Below, one piece after another: positions 26,820-35,992 of a stretch of DNA of 64,000 bases (its first letter is position 1; every line of letters starts with the position of its first letter). Position numbers and translations under genes: made by a program. The DNA is from Corticibacter populi (lineage in GTDB: Bacteria > Pseudomonadota > Gammaproteobacteria > Burkholderiales > Burkholderiaceae_C): contig NZ_SGWR01000001.1 in NCBI RefSeq assembly GCF_004217315.1, positions 62,001 through 126,000 on the forward strand. Direction: 5' to 3'. Below the pieces are notes generated by a model. That model saw nothing but the letters and a program-made list of their open reading frames with translations. It ran no database searches and was not told the DNA's origin.

Positions 26820-27479
26820 ATGGAGAAGAATGATAATGAATCTTTGCATATGAACGATCCGCTCGACCCTCTGACGCGCCAGTTCGTGGCCCATTTCGGT
26901 GAGATGGGCAGCCGCTGGGGCATCAATCGCACCGTAGGGCAGATTTATGCGTTGCTGTTTCTCTCGAGCAAGCCGCTCAACGCTGATGACATCGCCCAGA
27001 AGCTCGAATTCTCGCGCTCGAACGTCAGCATGGGGCTCAAGGAACTGCAGTCGTGGCGATTGGTGCAGCTCAAGCACCAGCCGGGCGACCGGCGCGAATA
27101 CTTCCAGGCGCCCGAGGACATCTGGGAGATCTTCCGCGTGCTCGCCGAGGAGCGCCGCCGCCGCGAGATCGAGCCGACCATCTCGATGCTGCGTGCGGCG
27201 CTGCTCGAGGAACCTTCCAGCGACGAGGCGCGCCACGCGCAGCAGCGCATGCAGCAGATGTATGAACTGGTGGACCGCCTGGTCAGCTGGTATGACGAGG
27301 TGCAGCACCTCAAGCCCGAGACGGTGATGCAGCTGATGGCCATGGGCTCGAAGGTCACGCGCCTGCTCACGCTCAAGGACAAGCTCACCGGCGCAGGGGG
27401 CAAGAGCGCACGCGCCGCAAAGACACCGTTGCAGCACGATGGCGATGCGGTGAACGCTTCGCCGGCTGCGAAGGAATGA
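26820..27479 (+). CDS. GbsR/MarR family transcriptional regulator
   Basis: This 219-residue protein has a winged helix-turn-helix of the GbsR branch of MarR proteins (about residues 30-95, with LNADDIAQKLEFSRSNVSMGLKEL read in parts) and a helical C-terminal part with MQQMYELVDRL. GbsR-type regulators act on osmoprotectant or efflux genes in other bacteria; its target here is unknown. It is divergent from degS across 139 bp. An in-frame ATG at 26850 is a possible shorter start. Confidence 0.85.
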   Translation: MEKNDNESLHMNDPLDPLTRQFVAHFGEMGSRWGINRTVGQIYALLFLSSKPLNADDIAQKLEFSRSNVSMGLKELQSWRLVQLKHQPGDRREYFQAPEDIWEIFRVLAEERRRREIEPTISMLRAALLEEPSSDEARHAQQRMQQMYELVDRLVSWYDEVQHLKPETVMQLMAMGSKVTRLLTLKDKLTGAGGKSARAAKTPLQHDGDAVNASPAAKE

Positions 27480-27505
27480 CCAGGAATTACGGATGAAACG
27501 GGGGA

Positions 27506-28255
27506 ATGATGGCTGTCACGCGTGATGCCCTACTGGAGGTGTTTGCCGGCATTCTGCGGCCCGAGGGCTTTCAGGACTATGGCCCCAACGGGCTGCAGGT
27601 CGAGGGCCGTGTGCAGATCGGCAGACTGGTCAGTGGCGTGACGGCCAGCCAGGCCCTGATCGACGCGGCCGTCGAGGCTGGCGCCGATGCTGTTCTGGTG
27701 CACCACGGCCTGTTCTGGCGCGGCATGGATGGGCGGCTGACGGGCTGGCTGCGCCAGCGGGTGCGCACCCTGCTGCTGCACGACATCAATCTGTTTGCCT
27801 ACCACCTGCCGCTGGATGCGCATCCACGGCTGGGCAACAACGCCCAGCTGGGCCTGCACATGGGCTGGGGCGAGGGCGCGCCGATCGCCGAGAAATCGCT
27901 GGTGTTCGCCGCCGATGCCGAGTATGAACATGCCGACGCGCTGGCCGGGGCTTTGCGCCAACGCCTGGGCCGCGGGGTGGTGAGCATCGATGGTGGGCGG
28001 CCGATCCGGCGGCTGGCCTGGTGCACGGGTGGGGCGCAGGGGTACTTCCAGCAGGCCATTGATGCGGGTGCCGATGCCTTCGTGACCGGTGAGATCTCCG
28101 AGCCCCAGGCCCATCTGGCGCGTGAATGCGGTGTCAGCTTCTTCGCTGCCGGCCACCATGCCACGGAGCGCTTTGGCGCTCCGGCCCTGGGCCGGCATGT
28201 GGCGCAGCAGCTGGGCCTGGAGCACCGGTTCATCGAGATCGACAATCCGGCGTAG
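27506..28255 (+). CDS. Nif3-like dinuclear metal-centre protein
   Basis: This 249-residue protein belongs to the Nif3/YbgI family of hexameric proteins with a two-metal centre. Metal-ligand motifs VLVHHGLFW (about 62-70) and the late FAAGHHATERFG are present, together with the VSGVTAS N-terminal strand. Once annotated as GTP cyclohydrolase I type 2, its role is not settled. A GGGGGAATGATG start gives two adjacent ATG codons; the first is used. It lies 26 bp after the GbsR-type gene and is probably in the same operon. Confidence 0.92.
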   Translation: MMAVTRDALLEVFAGILRPEGFQDYGPNGLQVEGRVQIGRLVSGVTASQALIDAAVEAGADAVLVHHGLFWRGMDGRLTGWLRQRVRTLLLHDINLFAYHLPLDAHPRLGNNAQLGLHMGWGEGAPIAEKSLVFAADAEYEHADALAGALRQRLGRGVVSIDGGRPIRRLAWCTGGAQGYFQQAIDAGADAFVTGEISEPQAHLARECGVSFFAAGHHATERFGAPALGRHVAQQLGLEHRFIEIDNPA

Positions 28256-28298
28256 GTCTTGGCGCGTCGCCGAAAAACAAGGTCCGAAGATGACGGCC

Positions 28299-28335
28299 CA
28301 TGACAAAGGCCCGCTTGCAGCGGGCCTTTGTCATG
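28299..28335. terminator. Bidirectional terminator between nif3-like gene and mscL
   Basis: A perfect 16-bp stem (CATGACAAAGGCCCGC with its complement) and a 5-nt loop lie between two convergent genes. T-runs are short on both sides, but the stem is long and GC-rich at its base. Confidence 0.75.
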
Positions 28336-28357
28336 GGGGCGAGCGGCTTGTCGCAGT

Positions 28358-28780
28358 TCAGCGGCGCAGGCTGTCGCGGATCTCGCGCAGCAGCACGATG
28401 TCTTCGCTTGGCGCGGCCGGCGCGGCCGGGGGCGCCTCGCGCTTGAGCCGGTTGATCTGCTTGATCATCACGAAGATGATGAAGGCCAGGATGAGGAAGT
28501 TCAGCAGGATAGTCAGGAAGTTGCCGTAGGCGAACACCGGCACGCCAGCCGTCTTGTAGGCCTCGAGCGTGCGAGCCGTACCCGGGGGCACTTCGCTCAA
28601 TGCGATGAAAAGATTGCTGAAGTCCAGCTTGCCGAAGACCAGCCCCACGAGCGGCATGATCAGATCACTGACGACGGAGTCGACGATCTTGCCGAAAGCC
28701 CCCCCGATGATCACGCCGACGGCCAGATCCATCACATTGCCCTTGACGGCAAACTCGCGAAATTCGTGCATGAAGCTCAT
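28358..28780 (-). CDS. mscL: Large-conductance mechanosensitive channel
   Basis: This 140-residue protein forms the pentameric channel that opens under membrane tension in osmotic downshock. It begins [26 protein letters not shown], the nearly invariant N-terminal helix and first membrane helix (read in two parts), followed by the second helix ([20 protein letters not shown]) and a C-terminal helix. Length matches E. coli MscL. Confidence 0.97.
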   Translation of the reverse strand: MSFMHEFREFAVKGNVMDLAVGVIIGGAFGKIVDSVVSDLIMPLVGLVFGKLDFSNLFIALSEVPPGTARTLEAYKTAGVPVFAYGNFLTILLNFLILAFIIFVMIKQINRLKREAPPAAPAAPSEDIVLLREIRDSLRR

Positions 28781-28885
28781 TGGAACTCTCCCTTTTTTGC
28801 TTGAGATCAGAGAAAGCGCTATTTTGCGCCAAACGGCAGACCCCGCCAGGGCTCGGGTACATACAATTACCAGCGGATCGCGGTT

Positions 28886-28915
28886 TTGTTACAAATTCCG
28901 TCGACTACCCATAAT
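28886..28915 (+). promoter_or_regulatory. Candidate sigma-70 promoter of petABC
   Basis: TTGTTA (28886-28891) and CATAAT (28910-28915) are separated by 18 bp, and the petA start lies 25 bp further on. The -10 matches at 5 of 6 positions and the -35 at 4 of 6. Untested. Confidence 0.45.
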
Positions 28916-28939
28916 CAAAATCTGGTCAAGGAAAACCCC

Positions 28940-29536
28940 ATGAGTGACACTCCTGCTGATGCCAGCAAGCGGACGTGGATCATCGCCTCTGCCTGCACCG
29001 GAGCGGTTGGTGGCCTGGCGACAGCTGTTCCCTTTGTCAGTTCCTTCTCTCCGTCGGAGCGTGCCAAGGCGGCCGGCGCCTCGGTGGAAGTGGACATCTC
29101 GGGGCTGCAGCCCGGTGAGAAGCTGATCGCCGAGTGGCGCGGCAAGCCGGTCTGGGTGATCCGTCGCACCCCCGAGCAACTGGCCGAGCTGGCCGGGCTC
29201 GACGGCGAGCTCGCCGACCCCGAGTCCAAGCGGACCAGCTACGCCGCGACACCGGCCTATGCGCGCAACGAGTACCGCTCGATCAAGCCCGAATACCTGG
29301 TCACGGTGGGCATCTGTCCGCACCTGGGTTGCTCTCCCTCGGACAGGTTCACGCCCGGGCCGCAGCCATCGCTGCCAAGCGACTGGAAGGGCGGTTTCCT
29401 GTGCCCTTGCCATGGCTCGACCTTCGACCTGGCCGGACGTGTCTTCAAGAACAAGCCATCGCCGGACAACCTGGAAGTGCCGCCGCACCGCTACCTGTCG
29501 GACGCGAAGATTCTGATTGGCGAAGACACGGCCTGA
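28940..29536 (+). CDS. petA: Ubiquinol-cytochrome c reductase iron-sulfur (Rieske) subunit
   Basis: This 198-residue protein has an N-terminal membrane helix after KRTWI and a Rieske 2Fe-2S domain whose ligands are in ICPHLGC (Cys126, His128) and CPCHGSTFD (Cys155, His158), with a second disulfide pair Cys131/Cys157. It takes electrons from ubiquinol at the Qo site. Rieske proteins are exported folded by Tat, although the basic stretch here (SKRTW) is a minimal signal. It is the first gene of petABC, and a GGAAAA lies before the ATG. Confidence 0.96.
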   Translation: MSDTPADASKRTWIIASACTGAVGGLATAVPFVSSFSPSERAKAAGASVEVDISGLQPGEKLIAEWRGKPVWVIRRTPEQLAELAGLDGELADPESKRTSYAATPAYARNEYRSIKPEYLVTVGICPHLGCSPSDRFTPGPQPSLPSDWKGGFLCPCHGSTFDLAGRVFKNKPSPDNLEVPPHRYLSDAKILIGEDTA

Positions 29537-29549
29537 AGAGGAGCTGGCA

Positions 29550-30995
29550 ATGGCTGAATTCAAAGAACTATCCCCCAATGCCTCGTTGTCGGCCAAGACC
29601 GTCAACTGGTTCGAGAACCGTTTTCCGACTGCGTTTGCGGCCTACCGCGTCCACATGTCGGAGTACTACGCACCGAAGAATTTCAACTTCTGGTACATCT
29701 TCGGCTCGCTGGCCCTGTTGGTGCTGGTGATCCAGATCGTCACCGGCATCTTCCTGGTGATGCACTACAAGCCCGATGCGGAGAAGGCCTTCGCCTCGGT
29801 CGAGTACATCATGCGCGACGTGCCCTGGGGCTGGCTGATCCGCTACATGCATTCGACCGGCGCCTCGGCCTTCTTCATCGTGGTCTACCTGCACATGTTC
29901 CGCGGGCTGCTCTACGGTTCCTACCGCAAGCCGCGTGAACTGGTGTGGATTTTCGGCTGCGCGATCTTCCTGTGCCTGATGGCCGAGGCCTTCATGGGCT
30001 ACCTGCTGCCCTGGGGCCAGATGTCCTACTGGGGCGCGCAGGTGATCGTCAACCTGTTCGCGGCCATTCCCGGCATCGGCCCGGACCTGGCGCTGCTGAT
30101 TCGCGGCGACTATGTGGTCTCGGACGCCACGCTCAACCGCTTCTTCAGCTTCCACGTGATCGCCGTGCCGCTGGTGCTGCTGGGCTTGGTGGTGGCGCAT
30201 TTGCTGGCGCTGCACGACGTTGGCTCGAACAACCCGGATGGTATCGAGATCAAGGGCAAGGGCCGGCCGGTGGACGACAAGGGGCACCCGCTCGACGGCA
30301 TTCCGTTCCACCCGTACTACACGGTGCATGACATCTTCGGTGTGGCGGTGTTCCTGTTCGTCTTCTCCGCCGTGGTGTTCTTCGCACCGGAGATGGGCGG
30401 TTACTTCCTCGAGTTCAACAACTTCATCCCGGCCGACCCGATGGTCACGCCAGCGCACATTGCGCCAGTGTGGTACTTCACGCCGTTCTATTCGATGCTG
30501 CGTGCCATCACCACCGAGATGATGACGGCGGTCTCGCTGGTCGTCGTGCTGGCAGTGGCCTTCATGTGGGTCAAGGCGCGTCTGCCAGTGCTGGCCAAGG
30601 TGCTGGTGAGCGCCGCTTGCCTGGTGGCGCTGGTGTTGTTCGGTGCCTTTTCCTTCACCGGCATTGCGGCCCTGGCGGGTATTGACGCCAAGTTCTGGGG
30701 CGTGGTGGTGATGGGGGGCGCGGTCATCATTCTGTTCTTCCTGCCCTGGCTCGACTGCAGCGAGGCCCGCTCGATCCGCTACCGCCCGACTTGGCACAAG
30801 TACCTGTATGCGGTCTTCGTGGTGAACTTCGTTGTGCTGGCCTACCTGGGTGTGCAGCCGCCGTCGCCGGTTGGCGAGCGCGTCTCGCAGGTCGGCACCT
30901 TCTTCTACTTCGGCTTCTTCCTGCTGATGCCCTGGTGGAGCCGGCTGGGCAAGTCCAAGCCCGTTCCCGATCGCGTGACATTCAAGCCGCACTGA
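29550..30995 (+). CDS. petB: Cytochrome b of the bc1 complex
   Basis: This 481-residue protein is a full-length, unsplit cytochrome b with eight or nine membrane helices, the WGWLIRYMHSTGAS region (heme ligands), the quinol-site PEW-like segment near PIWYFTPFYSM (here PVWYFTPFY), and conserved histidines in FFSFHVIAVP. It binds hemes bL and bH. It starts 13 bp after petA with AAGAGGAG upstream, and is followed 17 bp later by petC. Confidence 0.96.
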   Translation: MAEFKELSPNASLSAKTVNWFENRFPTAFAAYRVHMSEYYAPKNFNFWYIFGSLALLVLVIQIVTGIFLVMHYKPDAEKAFASVEYIMRDVPWGWLIRYMHSTGASAFFIVVYLHMFRGLLYGSYRKPRELVWIFGCAIFLCLMAEAFMGYLLPWGQMSYWGAQVIVNLFAAIPGIGPDLALLIRGDYVVSDATLNRFFSFHVIAVPLVLLGLVVAHLLALHDVGSNNPDGIEIKGKGRPVDDKGHPLDGIPFHPYYTVHDIFGVAVFLFVFSAVVFFAPEMGGYFLEFNNFIPADPMVTPAHIAPVWYFTPFYSMLRAITTEMMTAVSLVVVLAVAFMWVKARLPVLAKVLVSAACLVALVLFGAFSFTGIAALAGIDAKFWGVVVMGGAVIILFFLPWLDCSEARSIRYRPTWHKYLYAVFVVNFVVLAYLGVQPPSPVGERVSQVGTFFYFGFFLLMPWWSRLGKSKPVPDRVTFKPH

Positions 30996-31012
30996 AGACC
31001 AAGGGTTTTGCC

Positions 31013-31774
31013 ATGATAAAAAGAATTCTCCTCACGCTGATCACCTCGCTGGGCCTGGCCTCGGCGGCCGTGGCCGCCGCCGAAGGCAGCATCGCCTGGG
31101 ACAAGGCCCCTGTCAACATCAAGGACGAGGCCTCGCTCCAGCATGGCGCCAAGCTGTTCGTCAACTACTGCCTCAGCTGCCACTCGGCCGCGTTCATGCG
31201 CTACAACCGCATGCGCGACATCGGCCTGACCGAAGAACAGATCAAGAGCAATCTGATGTTCACCACCGACAATGTGGGCGACACCATGGTCTCGGCCATC
31301 AACCCGGAGGAAGCCAAGGAGTGGTTCGGCAAGAATCCACCTGACCTGACGCTGATCGCGCGCTCGCGTGCCGGCTCGGCGGGCTCGGGTGCCGACTACC
31401 TCTACACGCTGCTGCGCTCCTACTACCGCGATCCGGCCAAGCCCACCGGCTGGGACAACCTGGCCTACCCGAACATCGGCATGCCGCACATCCTCTGGGA
31501 GCTGCAGGGTGAACGTCGTCCGCTCTTCGAGGAGGCGCAGAGCCACGGCGAGACCGTCAAGGTCTTCAAGGGATGGGAACAGGTTTCTCCCGGCCAGCTC
31601 AGCGAAGCGGAGTACGATGCGGCCGTGGCCGATCTGGTGACCTTTCTGCAATGGATGGGTGAGCCGGCGCAGTTGACCCGCCAGCGCATCGGCATCTGGG
31701 TGCTGGCCTTCCTGCTCATGGCCATTTTCGTGACCTGGCAACTCAACAAGGCCTTCTGGCGGGATGTGAAATAA
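31013..31774 (+). CDS. petC: Cytochrome c1 of the bc1 complex
   Basis: This 253-residue protein has a signal peptide, a CLSCH heme c site (Cys53, Cys56, His57), and a C-terminal membrane anchor (about 228-247). It carries electrons from the Rieske centre to a c-type cytochrome in the periplasm. It is separate from cytochrome b, unlike the fused proteins of some groups. The operon ends here with a strong terminator. Confidence 0.96.
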   Translation: MIKRILLTLITSLGLASAAVAAAEGSIAWDKAPVNIKDEASLQHGAKLFVNYCLSCHSAAFMRYNRMRDIGLTEEQIKSNLMFTTDNVGDTMVSAINPEEAKEWFGKNPPDLTLIARSRAGSAGSGADYLYTLLRSYYRDPAKPTGWDNLAYPNIGMPHILWELQGERRPLFEEAQSHGETVKVFKGWEQVSPGQLSEAEYDAAVADLVTFLQWMGEPAQLTRQRIGIWVLAFLLMAIFVTWQLNKAFWRDVK

Positions 31775-31819
31775 ACCGGCAAGACGCCAATTAAGTGCCC
31801 GCTAGGGCGAATTCCCGGG

Positions 31820-31850
31820 CGGGCATCTTGAAATTGGATGCCCGTTTTTT
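31820..31850 (+). terminator. Intrinsic terminator after petC
   Basis: A perfect 8-bp stem (CGGGCATC / GATGCCCG) with a 9-nt loop is followed by six T. It sits between petC and sspA, so sspA is probably expressed from its own promoter or by read-through. Confidence 0.88.
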
Positions 31851-31921
31851 GTATGATTGGCCGATACAGAGTGGTGGCAACCAGGCGCACCACTCTTTCA
31901 CTTTTTGAGGAACTCAATCAC

Positions 31922-32521
31922 ATGATGGTGCTTTATTCGGGGACAACCTGCCCTTTTTCCCACCGCTGCCGCTTCGTGCTGTTTGAAAAGGGCATGGATT
32001 TCGAGATCCGCGATGTCGATCTTTTCAACAAGCCCGAGGAAATCAGCGTCATGAACCCCTATGGCCAGGTGCCCATCCTGGTCGAGCGCGACCTGATCCT
32101 GTACGAATCGAACATCATCAACGAATACATCGACGAGCGCTTTCCGCATCCGCAGTTGATGCCGGGCGACCCGGTCGACCGTGCCCGCGTGCGCCTGTTC
32201 CTGCTCAACTTCGAGAAGGAATTGTTCGTGCACGTCTCGACCCTCGAGGACGGCGAGGCCAAGGGCAAGGACAAGGCACGTGCCCACATTCGCGACCGCC
32301 TGACCCAGCTGGCACCCAATTTCGTCAAGAACAAGTACATGCTGGGCGAGAACTTCTCGATGCTGGACGTGGCGATCGCGCCGCTGTTGTGGCGCCTGGA
32401 GCACTATGGCATCGAGCTCAGCCGCAATGCAGCGCCGCTGCTCAAGTATGCCGAACGCCTGTTCTCGCGGCCGGCCTACATCGAGGCGCTGACGCCGTCC
32501 GAAAAGGTCATGCGCCGCTGA
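31922..32521 (+). CDS. sspA: Stringent starvation protein A
   Basis: This 199-residue protein has the glutathione-S-transferase fold (thioredoxin-like N-terminus MVLYSGTTCPFSHRCR, helical C-terminus) of SspA, an RNA-polymerase-associated protein important in stationary phase and acid stress. The conserved NPYGQVPILVERDLILYES (read in parts) and YIDERFPHPQL segments are present. Two adjacent ATG codons follow GAGGAACT; the first is used. It lies upstream of sspB, as in E. coli. Confidence 0.95.
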   Translation: MMVLYSGTTCPFSHRCRFVLFEKGMDFEIRDVDLFNKPEEISVMNPYGQVPILVERDLILYESNIINEYIDERFPHPQLMPGDPVDRARVRLFLLNFEKELFVHVSTLEDGEAKGKDKARAHIRDRLTQLAPNFVKNKYMLGENFSMLDVAIAPLLWRLEHYGIELSRNAAPLLKYAERLFSRPAYIEALTPSEKVMRR

Positions 32522-32605
32522 TGCGCGGCCGCGCTGCGGCTGCTGCCCACTTCCAATCCCACCAGGTTGGCCTGCAAGGCCTGCCTGGCATGAAAAGGCC
32601 TCTGC

Positions 32606-33235
32606 ATGAACTCCGCGATCCTGCCGTCCACCCAGCCATACCTGCTGCGTGCCCTTCACGAATGGTGCAGCGACAATGGCTTCACGCCCTACCTGGCCGT
32701 CAGGGTGGATGAGTCGGTGCAGGTGCCGCGCGAATACGTGCAGAACGGCGAGATCGTCCTCAACATCAGCCACGATGCCACGGTCAACCTGCGGCTTGGT
32801 AACGAGGAAATCGAATTCCAGGCGCGTTTTGGCGGCGTGCCGCGGCGCATCATCGTGCCGGTCGGCCGGGTACTGGCCATCTATGCGCGTGAAAACGGGC
32901 AGGGCATGGCCTTCGCCGTGCCGCCGGATGGGGCGGGCGCGGCAGCAGCCGACGTGCAGCCGCCCCCTCCGCCATCCTTGGCTGCAGGTGCTGCATCCGA
33001 CTCGCCGCCCGTGCCGGCATCCCCTGGCGCCGCAACACCCGAGGCATCTGACGCGGCGCCGAAGAAGGCCAGGAACGCCCCGCGCAAGGCGGCTGCGCCC
33101 AGGGCAAGCGCACCCAAGGCGGCGCCAATTTTGCATGCCGTCCCGGCCGACTCGGGCTCCGGCGGCGATGATGAGCCGTCCCCGCCAGGGCCGCCTGCTG
33201 GCGGCAAGCGGCCGGCATTGCGGCGTGTCAAATGA
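32606..33235 (+). CDS. sspB: ClpXP protease specificity-enhancing factor SspB
   Basis: This 209-residue adaptor delivers ssrA-tagged proteins to ClpXP. The folded domain (about 5-115) has PYLLRALHEWCSDNGFTPYL and the NISHDATVNLRLGNEEIEF core. It is followed by a proline/alanine-rich disordered linker and ends in PALRRVK, which matches the short XB motif that docks on ClpX in E. coli. The linker is longer than in E. coli. It lies 84 bp after sspA. With Aat and Bpt also in the window, three adaptor or tagging proteins of the Clp system are encoded nearby. Confidence 0.95.
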   Translation: MNSAILPSTQPYLLRALHEWCSDNGFTPYLAVRVDESVQVPREYVQNGEIVLNISHDATVNLRLGNEEIEFQARFGGVPRRIIVPVGRVLAIYARENGQGMAFAVPPDGAGAAAADVQPPPPPSLAAGAASDSPPVPASPGAATPEASDAAPKKARNAPRKAAAPRASAPKAAPILHAVPADSGSGGDDEPSPPGPPAGGKRPALRRVK

Positions 33236-33346
33236 GGCCCGCCCGATGAGTCCCATCGTGGCTGCCGGCATGACGCGCATGGTGCAGCCCATGTCTCTGA
33301 CTGTCCCAGGTGCCCGGTGGCGCCTGGTGAGCGAGCGCGGCCTGCC

Positions 33347-34150
33347 ATGCTGAAGATCCTGATTTCCAACGACGATGGCTATCTGGCGCCAGGCATCGTG
33401 GCGCTGCACGAGGCGCTGCGGGAAATCGCCGAGGTCGAGGTGGTGGCGCCCGAGCACAACAACAGTGCCAAGTCGAATGCTTTGACGCTGCATTCGCCGC
33501 TTTATGTGCGCGAAGGCTACAACGGCTTCCGCTATGTCGATGGCACGCCGGCCGATTGCGTGCACATCGCGCTGACGGGGCTGCTCGACTACCGCCCCGA
33601 CCTGGTCGTCTCCGGCATCAATAACGGCGCCAACATGGGCGATGACACGCTTTATTCGGGAACGGTGGGCGCGGCCATGGAGGGTTATCTGTTCGGCATC
33701 CCGTCGATCGCCTTCTCGCTGGTCGAGAAGGACTGGGCTCATCTGGAATCGGCGGCCCGCGCCGCCGCGGTGCTGGTGTACCAGCTGGCCGAGCAGGACA
33801 TGATCGGCCAGCGGCCCTGGCTGCTCAACGTCAACATCCCCAACCGGCCCTTTGCCCAGCTCAAGCCGTTGCAATGGTGTCGCCTGGGCCGCCGCCATGC
33901 CGCCGAACGGGTGATCAGCCAACAGAACCCACGGGGCGAGACCATGTACTGGATCGGGGCCTCCGGCGCTGCAGAGGACGCCGCCGATGGCACCGATTTC
34001 CATGCCACCGAGGCCGGTCACATCGCGGTGACGCCACTGCAGGTCGACATGACCGACTTCGGCCGTCTGGACGAATGGCGCAAGCGTTTTCGGCCGGCCG
34101 GATCGCCCGGGCGGCCGGTCGGCTTGCACGACGCGCAGGAGCGGCCGTGA
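33347..34150 (+). CDS. surE: 5'/3'-nucleotidase SurE
   Basis: This 267-residue phosphatase acts on nucleoside monophosphates and survival-related substrates. The metal-site motif [11 protein letters not shown] (Asp9, Asp10) and the [23 protein letters not shown] signature (read in parts) are intact. ATG 33347 gives the standard [11 protein letters not shown] start. Its stop overlaps the pcm start, and surE-pcm-nlpD is a classical stationary-phase cluster. Confidence 0.96.
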   Translation: MLKILISNDDGYLAPGIVALHEALREIAEVEVVAPEHNNSAKSNALTLHSPLYVREGYNGFRYVDGTPADCVHIALTGLLDYRPDLVVSGINNGANMGDDTLYSGTVGAAMEGYLFGIPSIAFSLVEKDWAHLESAARAAAVLVYQLAEQDMIGQRPWLLNVNIPNRPFAQLKPLQWCRLGRRHAAERVISQQNPRGETMYWIGASGAAEDAADGTDFHATEAGHIAVTPLQVDMTDFGRLDEWRKRFRPAGSPGRPVGLHDAQERP

Positions 34151-35001
34151 CGGAGCGGAAGCCGCGTTTTCCGGCTCAGGTATTGCCTGCCGCAACCCTG
34201 CGGGCGCAGGCTGTGCCGGAGCGCCGCGGCGCCGCGCCGGTGGCTGCGGCCGCCAGCCTGGCTGCTGGTGGTGCAGGTGCGGCACTGCGCCGGCCAGCGG
34301 CTGCGCAACTCTCGCCCGCCACACTGACGGCGGCGGCTTTCAGCGTTTCGAGCCAGGAAGGCGCCCGCACCCGCATGGTGAGCCGGCTCGCGGCGGCAGG
34401 CAATCTGCGCACCCCGGTGCTGGAGGCCATGCGTGCGGTGCCCCGCCATGCCTTCATCGATTCGGCGCTGATCGCCAAGGCCTACGAGGACAACAGCCTG
34501 CCGATCGGTTTTGGCCAGACCATCTCCAAGCCAATGGTGGTCGCGCGCATGCTGTCGCTGTTGCTGGAGGCCGGCACGGCTGCCGGTGGTGGCATCGCCG
34601 GAAGGGTGCTGGAGATCGGCACCGGTTGCGGCTACCAGGCGGCGCTGCTCAGCCGCATTGCCGCCGAGGTGTATTCGATCGAGCGGGTCAAGGGCCTGCA
34701 CGAGCGCGCGCGCGACAACCTGCGTCCCTTGCGGGTGGCCAATTTGCACCTGCTGTTCGGCGACGGCATGCAGGGCTATGCGCGTGGCGCTCCCTATGCG
34801 GCCATCATTTCGGCGGCCGGTGGCGAGGACATTCCACAGACCTGGATCGACCAGTTGGCCGTGGGCGGACGTATCATCGCGCCCACGCATGCCGACAAGG
34901 GCGGACAGGTGCTGGTGGTGGTGGACAAGACGCGCACCGGCATCAAGCGCTTCGCGCTGGAGTCGGTGCATTTTGTTCCATTAAAATCAGGCGTTGATTA
35001 A
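34147..35001 (+). CDS. pcm: Protein-L-isoaspartate O-methyltransferase
   Basis: This 284-residue enzyme repairs isoaspartyl residues using S-adenosylmethionine. The catalytic domain begins near residue 75 (RTRMVSRL, then VPRHAFID) and contains the SAM-binding [14 protein letters not shown] motif. About 70 extra N-terminal residues rich in alanine and proline precede it, as is common in betaproteobacteria. The GTG start at 34147 overlaps the surE stop (GTGA), which suggests coupling. The stop is just before the nlpD ribosome-binding site. Confidence 0.93.
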   Translation: MTERKPRFPAQVLPAATLRAQAVPERRGAAPVAAAASLAAGGAGAALRRPAAAQLSPATLTAAAFSVSSQEGARTRMVSRLAAAGNLRTPVLEAMRAVPRHAFIDSALIAKAYEDNSLPIGFGQTISKPMVVARMLSLLLEAGTAAGGGIAGRVLEIGTGCGYQAALLSRIAAEVYSIERVKGLHERARDNLRPLRVANLHLLFGDGMQGYARGAPYAAIISAAGGEDIPQTWIDQLAVGGRIIAPTHADKGGQVLVVVDKTRTGIKRFALESVHFVPLKSGVD

Positions 35002-35014
35002 AAGGATTTCAACT

Positions 35015-35833
35015 ATGTTGTTCAATAGACAATGGTTTGGTGTGGGCAGTGTGGTTGCCGCCTGCCTGCTGGCGGCGGGCTGCAGCAGTGTGGGCCTGAA
35101 CCGCGCTCCGGTGGAGGACCTGAGCCGTCCGGTCGATGCCGCCAGCGGTTCGCCCGCGCCGGCCGGCTACTACACCGTCAAGCCCGGCGACACGCTGATC
35201 CGCATCGGCCTGGAGACGGGGCAGAGCTGGCGCGACATTGCTTCCTGGAACCAGTTGGCCAATGCCGACGTGATCGAGGTCGGCCAGGTGCTGCGCATCG
35301 CGCCGCCGGGAGCCACGCCGGTGGCCTCCGCGGCACCGGCGGCGCAGGCCCAGCCTGCCGCTGGCGTGGAGGTCAAGCCGATCGGTGGCAGCACGCCGGC
35401 AGCGGCGCCTGCGGCCAACGCCCCGATCCCGACCGTGACGGCGTCCACGCCGGCTGCCAACAGCTCCGGCCTGCAGTTCGTCTGGCCGGCCAATGGTCCG
35501 CTGTTGGCCGGTTTCAATGAAGCCACCAACAAGGGCTACGACATCGGCGGCAATGCCGGCGATCCGGTGTTTGCCGCCGCCGACGGCCACGTGGTCTATG
35601 CCGGTGCCGGCCTGCGCGGCTATGGCAACCTGATCATTCTCAAGCACAATGACCAGTACCTGACCGCCTATGCGCACAACCGCGCGCTGCTGGTCAAGGA
35701 GGATCAGAAGGTCTCGCGCGGCCAGAAGATCGCCGAGATGGGCAACACCGATGCCGATCGCGTCAAGCTGCATTTCGAGGTGCGCCGCCAGGGCAAACCG
35801 GTCAACCCGGCTGGCTACCTGCCCAAGCGCTGA
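35015..35833 (+). CDS. nlpD: Murein hydrolase activator NlpD (LysM and LytM domains)
   Basis: This 272-residue lipoprotein has a lipobox (LAAGC, cysteine at about 23), a LysM peptidoglycan-binding domain (about 52-95), an alanine/proline linker and a C-terminal LytM (M23-like) domain. The metallopeptidase ligands are lost: the usual HxxxD reads NKGYD and the HxH reads KLH. That degeneracy is expected for NlpD/EnvC proteins, which activate amidases such as AmiC rather than cut cell wall themselves. AAAAGGA precedes the ATG. In many proteobacteria rpoS follows; here it does not. Confidence 0.93.
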   Translation: MLFNRQWFGVGSVVAACLLAAGCSSVGLNRAPVEDLSRPVDAASGSPAPAGYYTVKPGDTLIRIGLETGQSWRDIASWNQLANADVIEVGQVLRIAPPGATPVASAAPAAQAQPAAGVEVKPIGGSTPAAAPAANAPIPTVTASTPAANSSGLQFVWPANGPLLAGFNEATNKGYDIGGNAGDPVFAAADGHVVYAGAGLRGYGNLIILKHNDQYLTAYAHNRALLVKEDQKVSRGQKIAEMGNTDADRVKLHFEVRRQGKPVNPAGYLPKR

Positions 35834-35860
35834 TCTCGGGTATTTTCCGGGCACCTGCAG

Positions 35861-35901
35861 GGCAGAAGGGATCCGGCCGACTCGGCCGGATCCCTTCTGC
35901 C
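35861..35901. terminator. Long perfect palindrome after nlpD
   Basis: A 20-bp perfect stem (GGCAGAAGGGATCCGGCCGA and its complement) with a single central base lies 28 bp after nlpD. T-runs are weak, but a stem this long should stop transcription; it may act in both directions. Confidence 0.75.
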
Positions 35902-35992
35902 ATTTCTGGCAGGCGGCATGCCCATTGAATCTTTCGCCTCTTTCAACCACAGATTCTCTGATCGCTGATTTTTCAATGGGAGTGCCTGTCGC

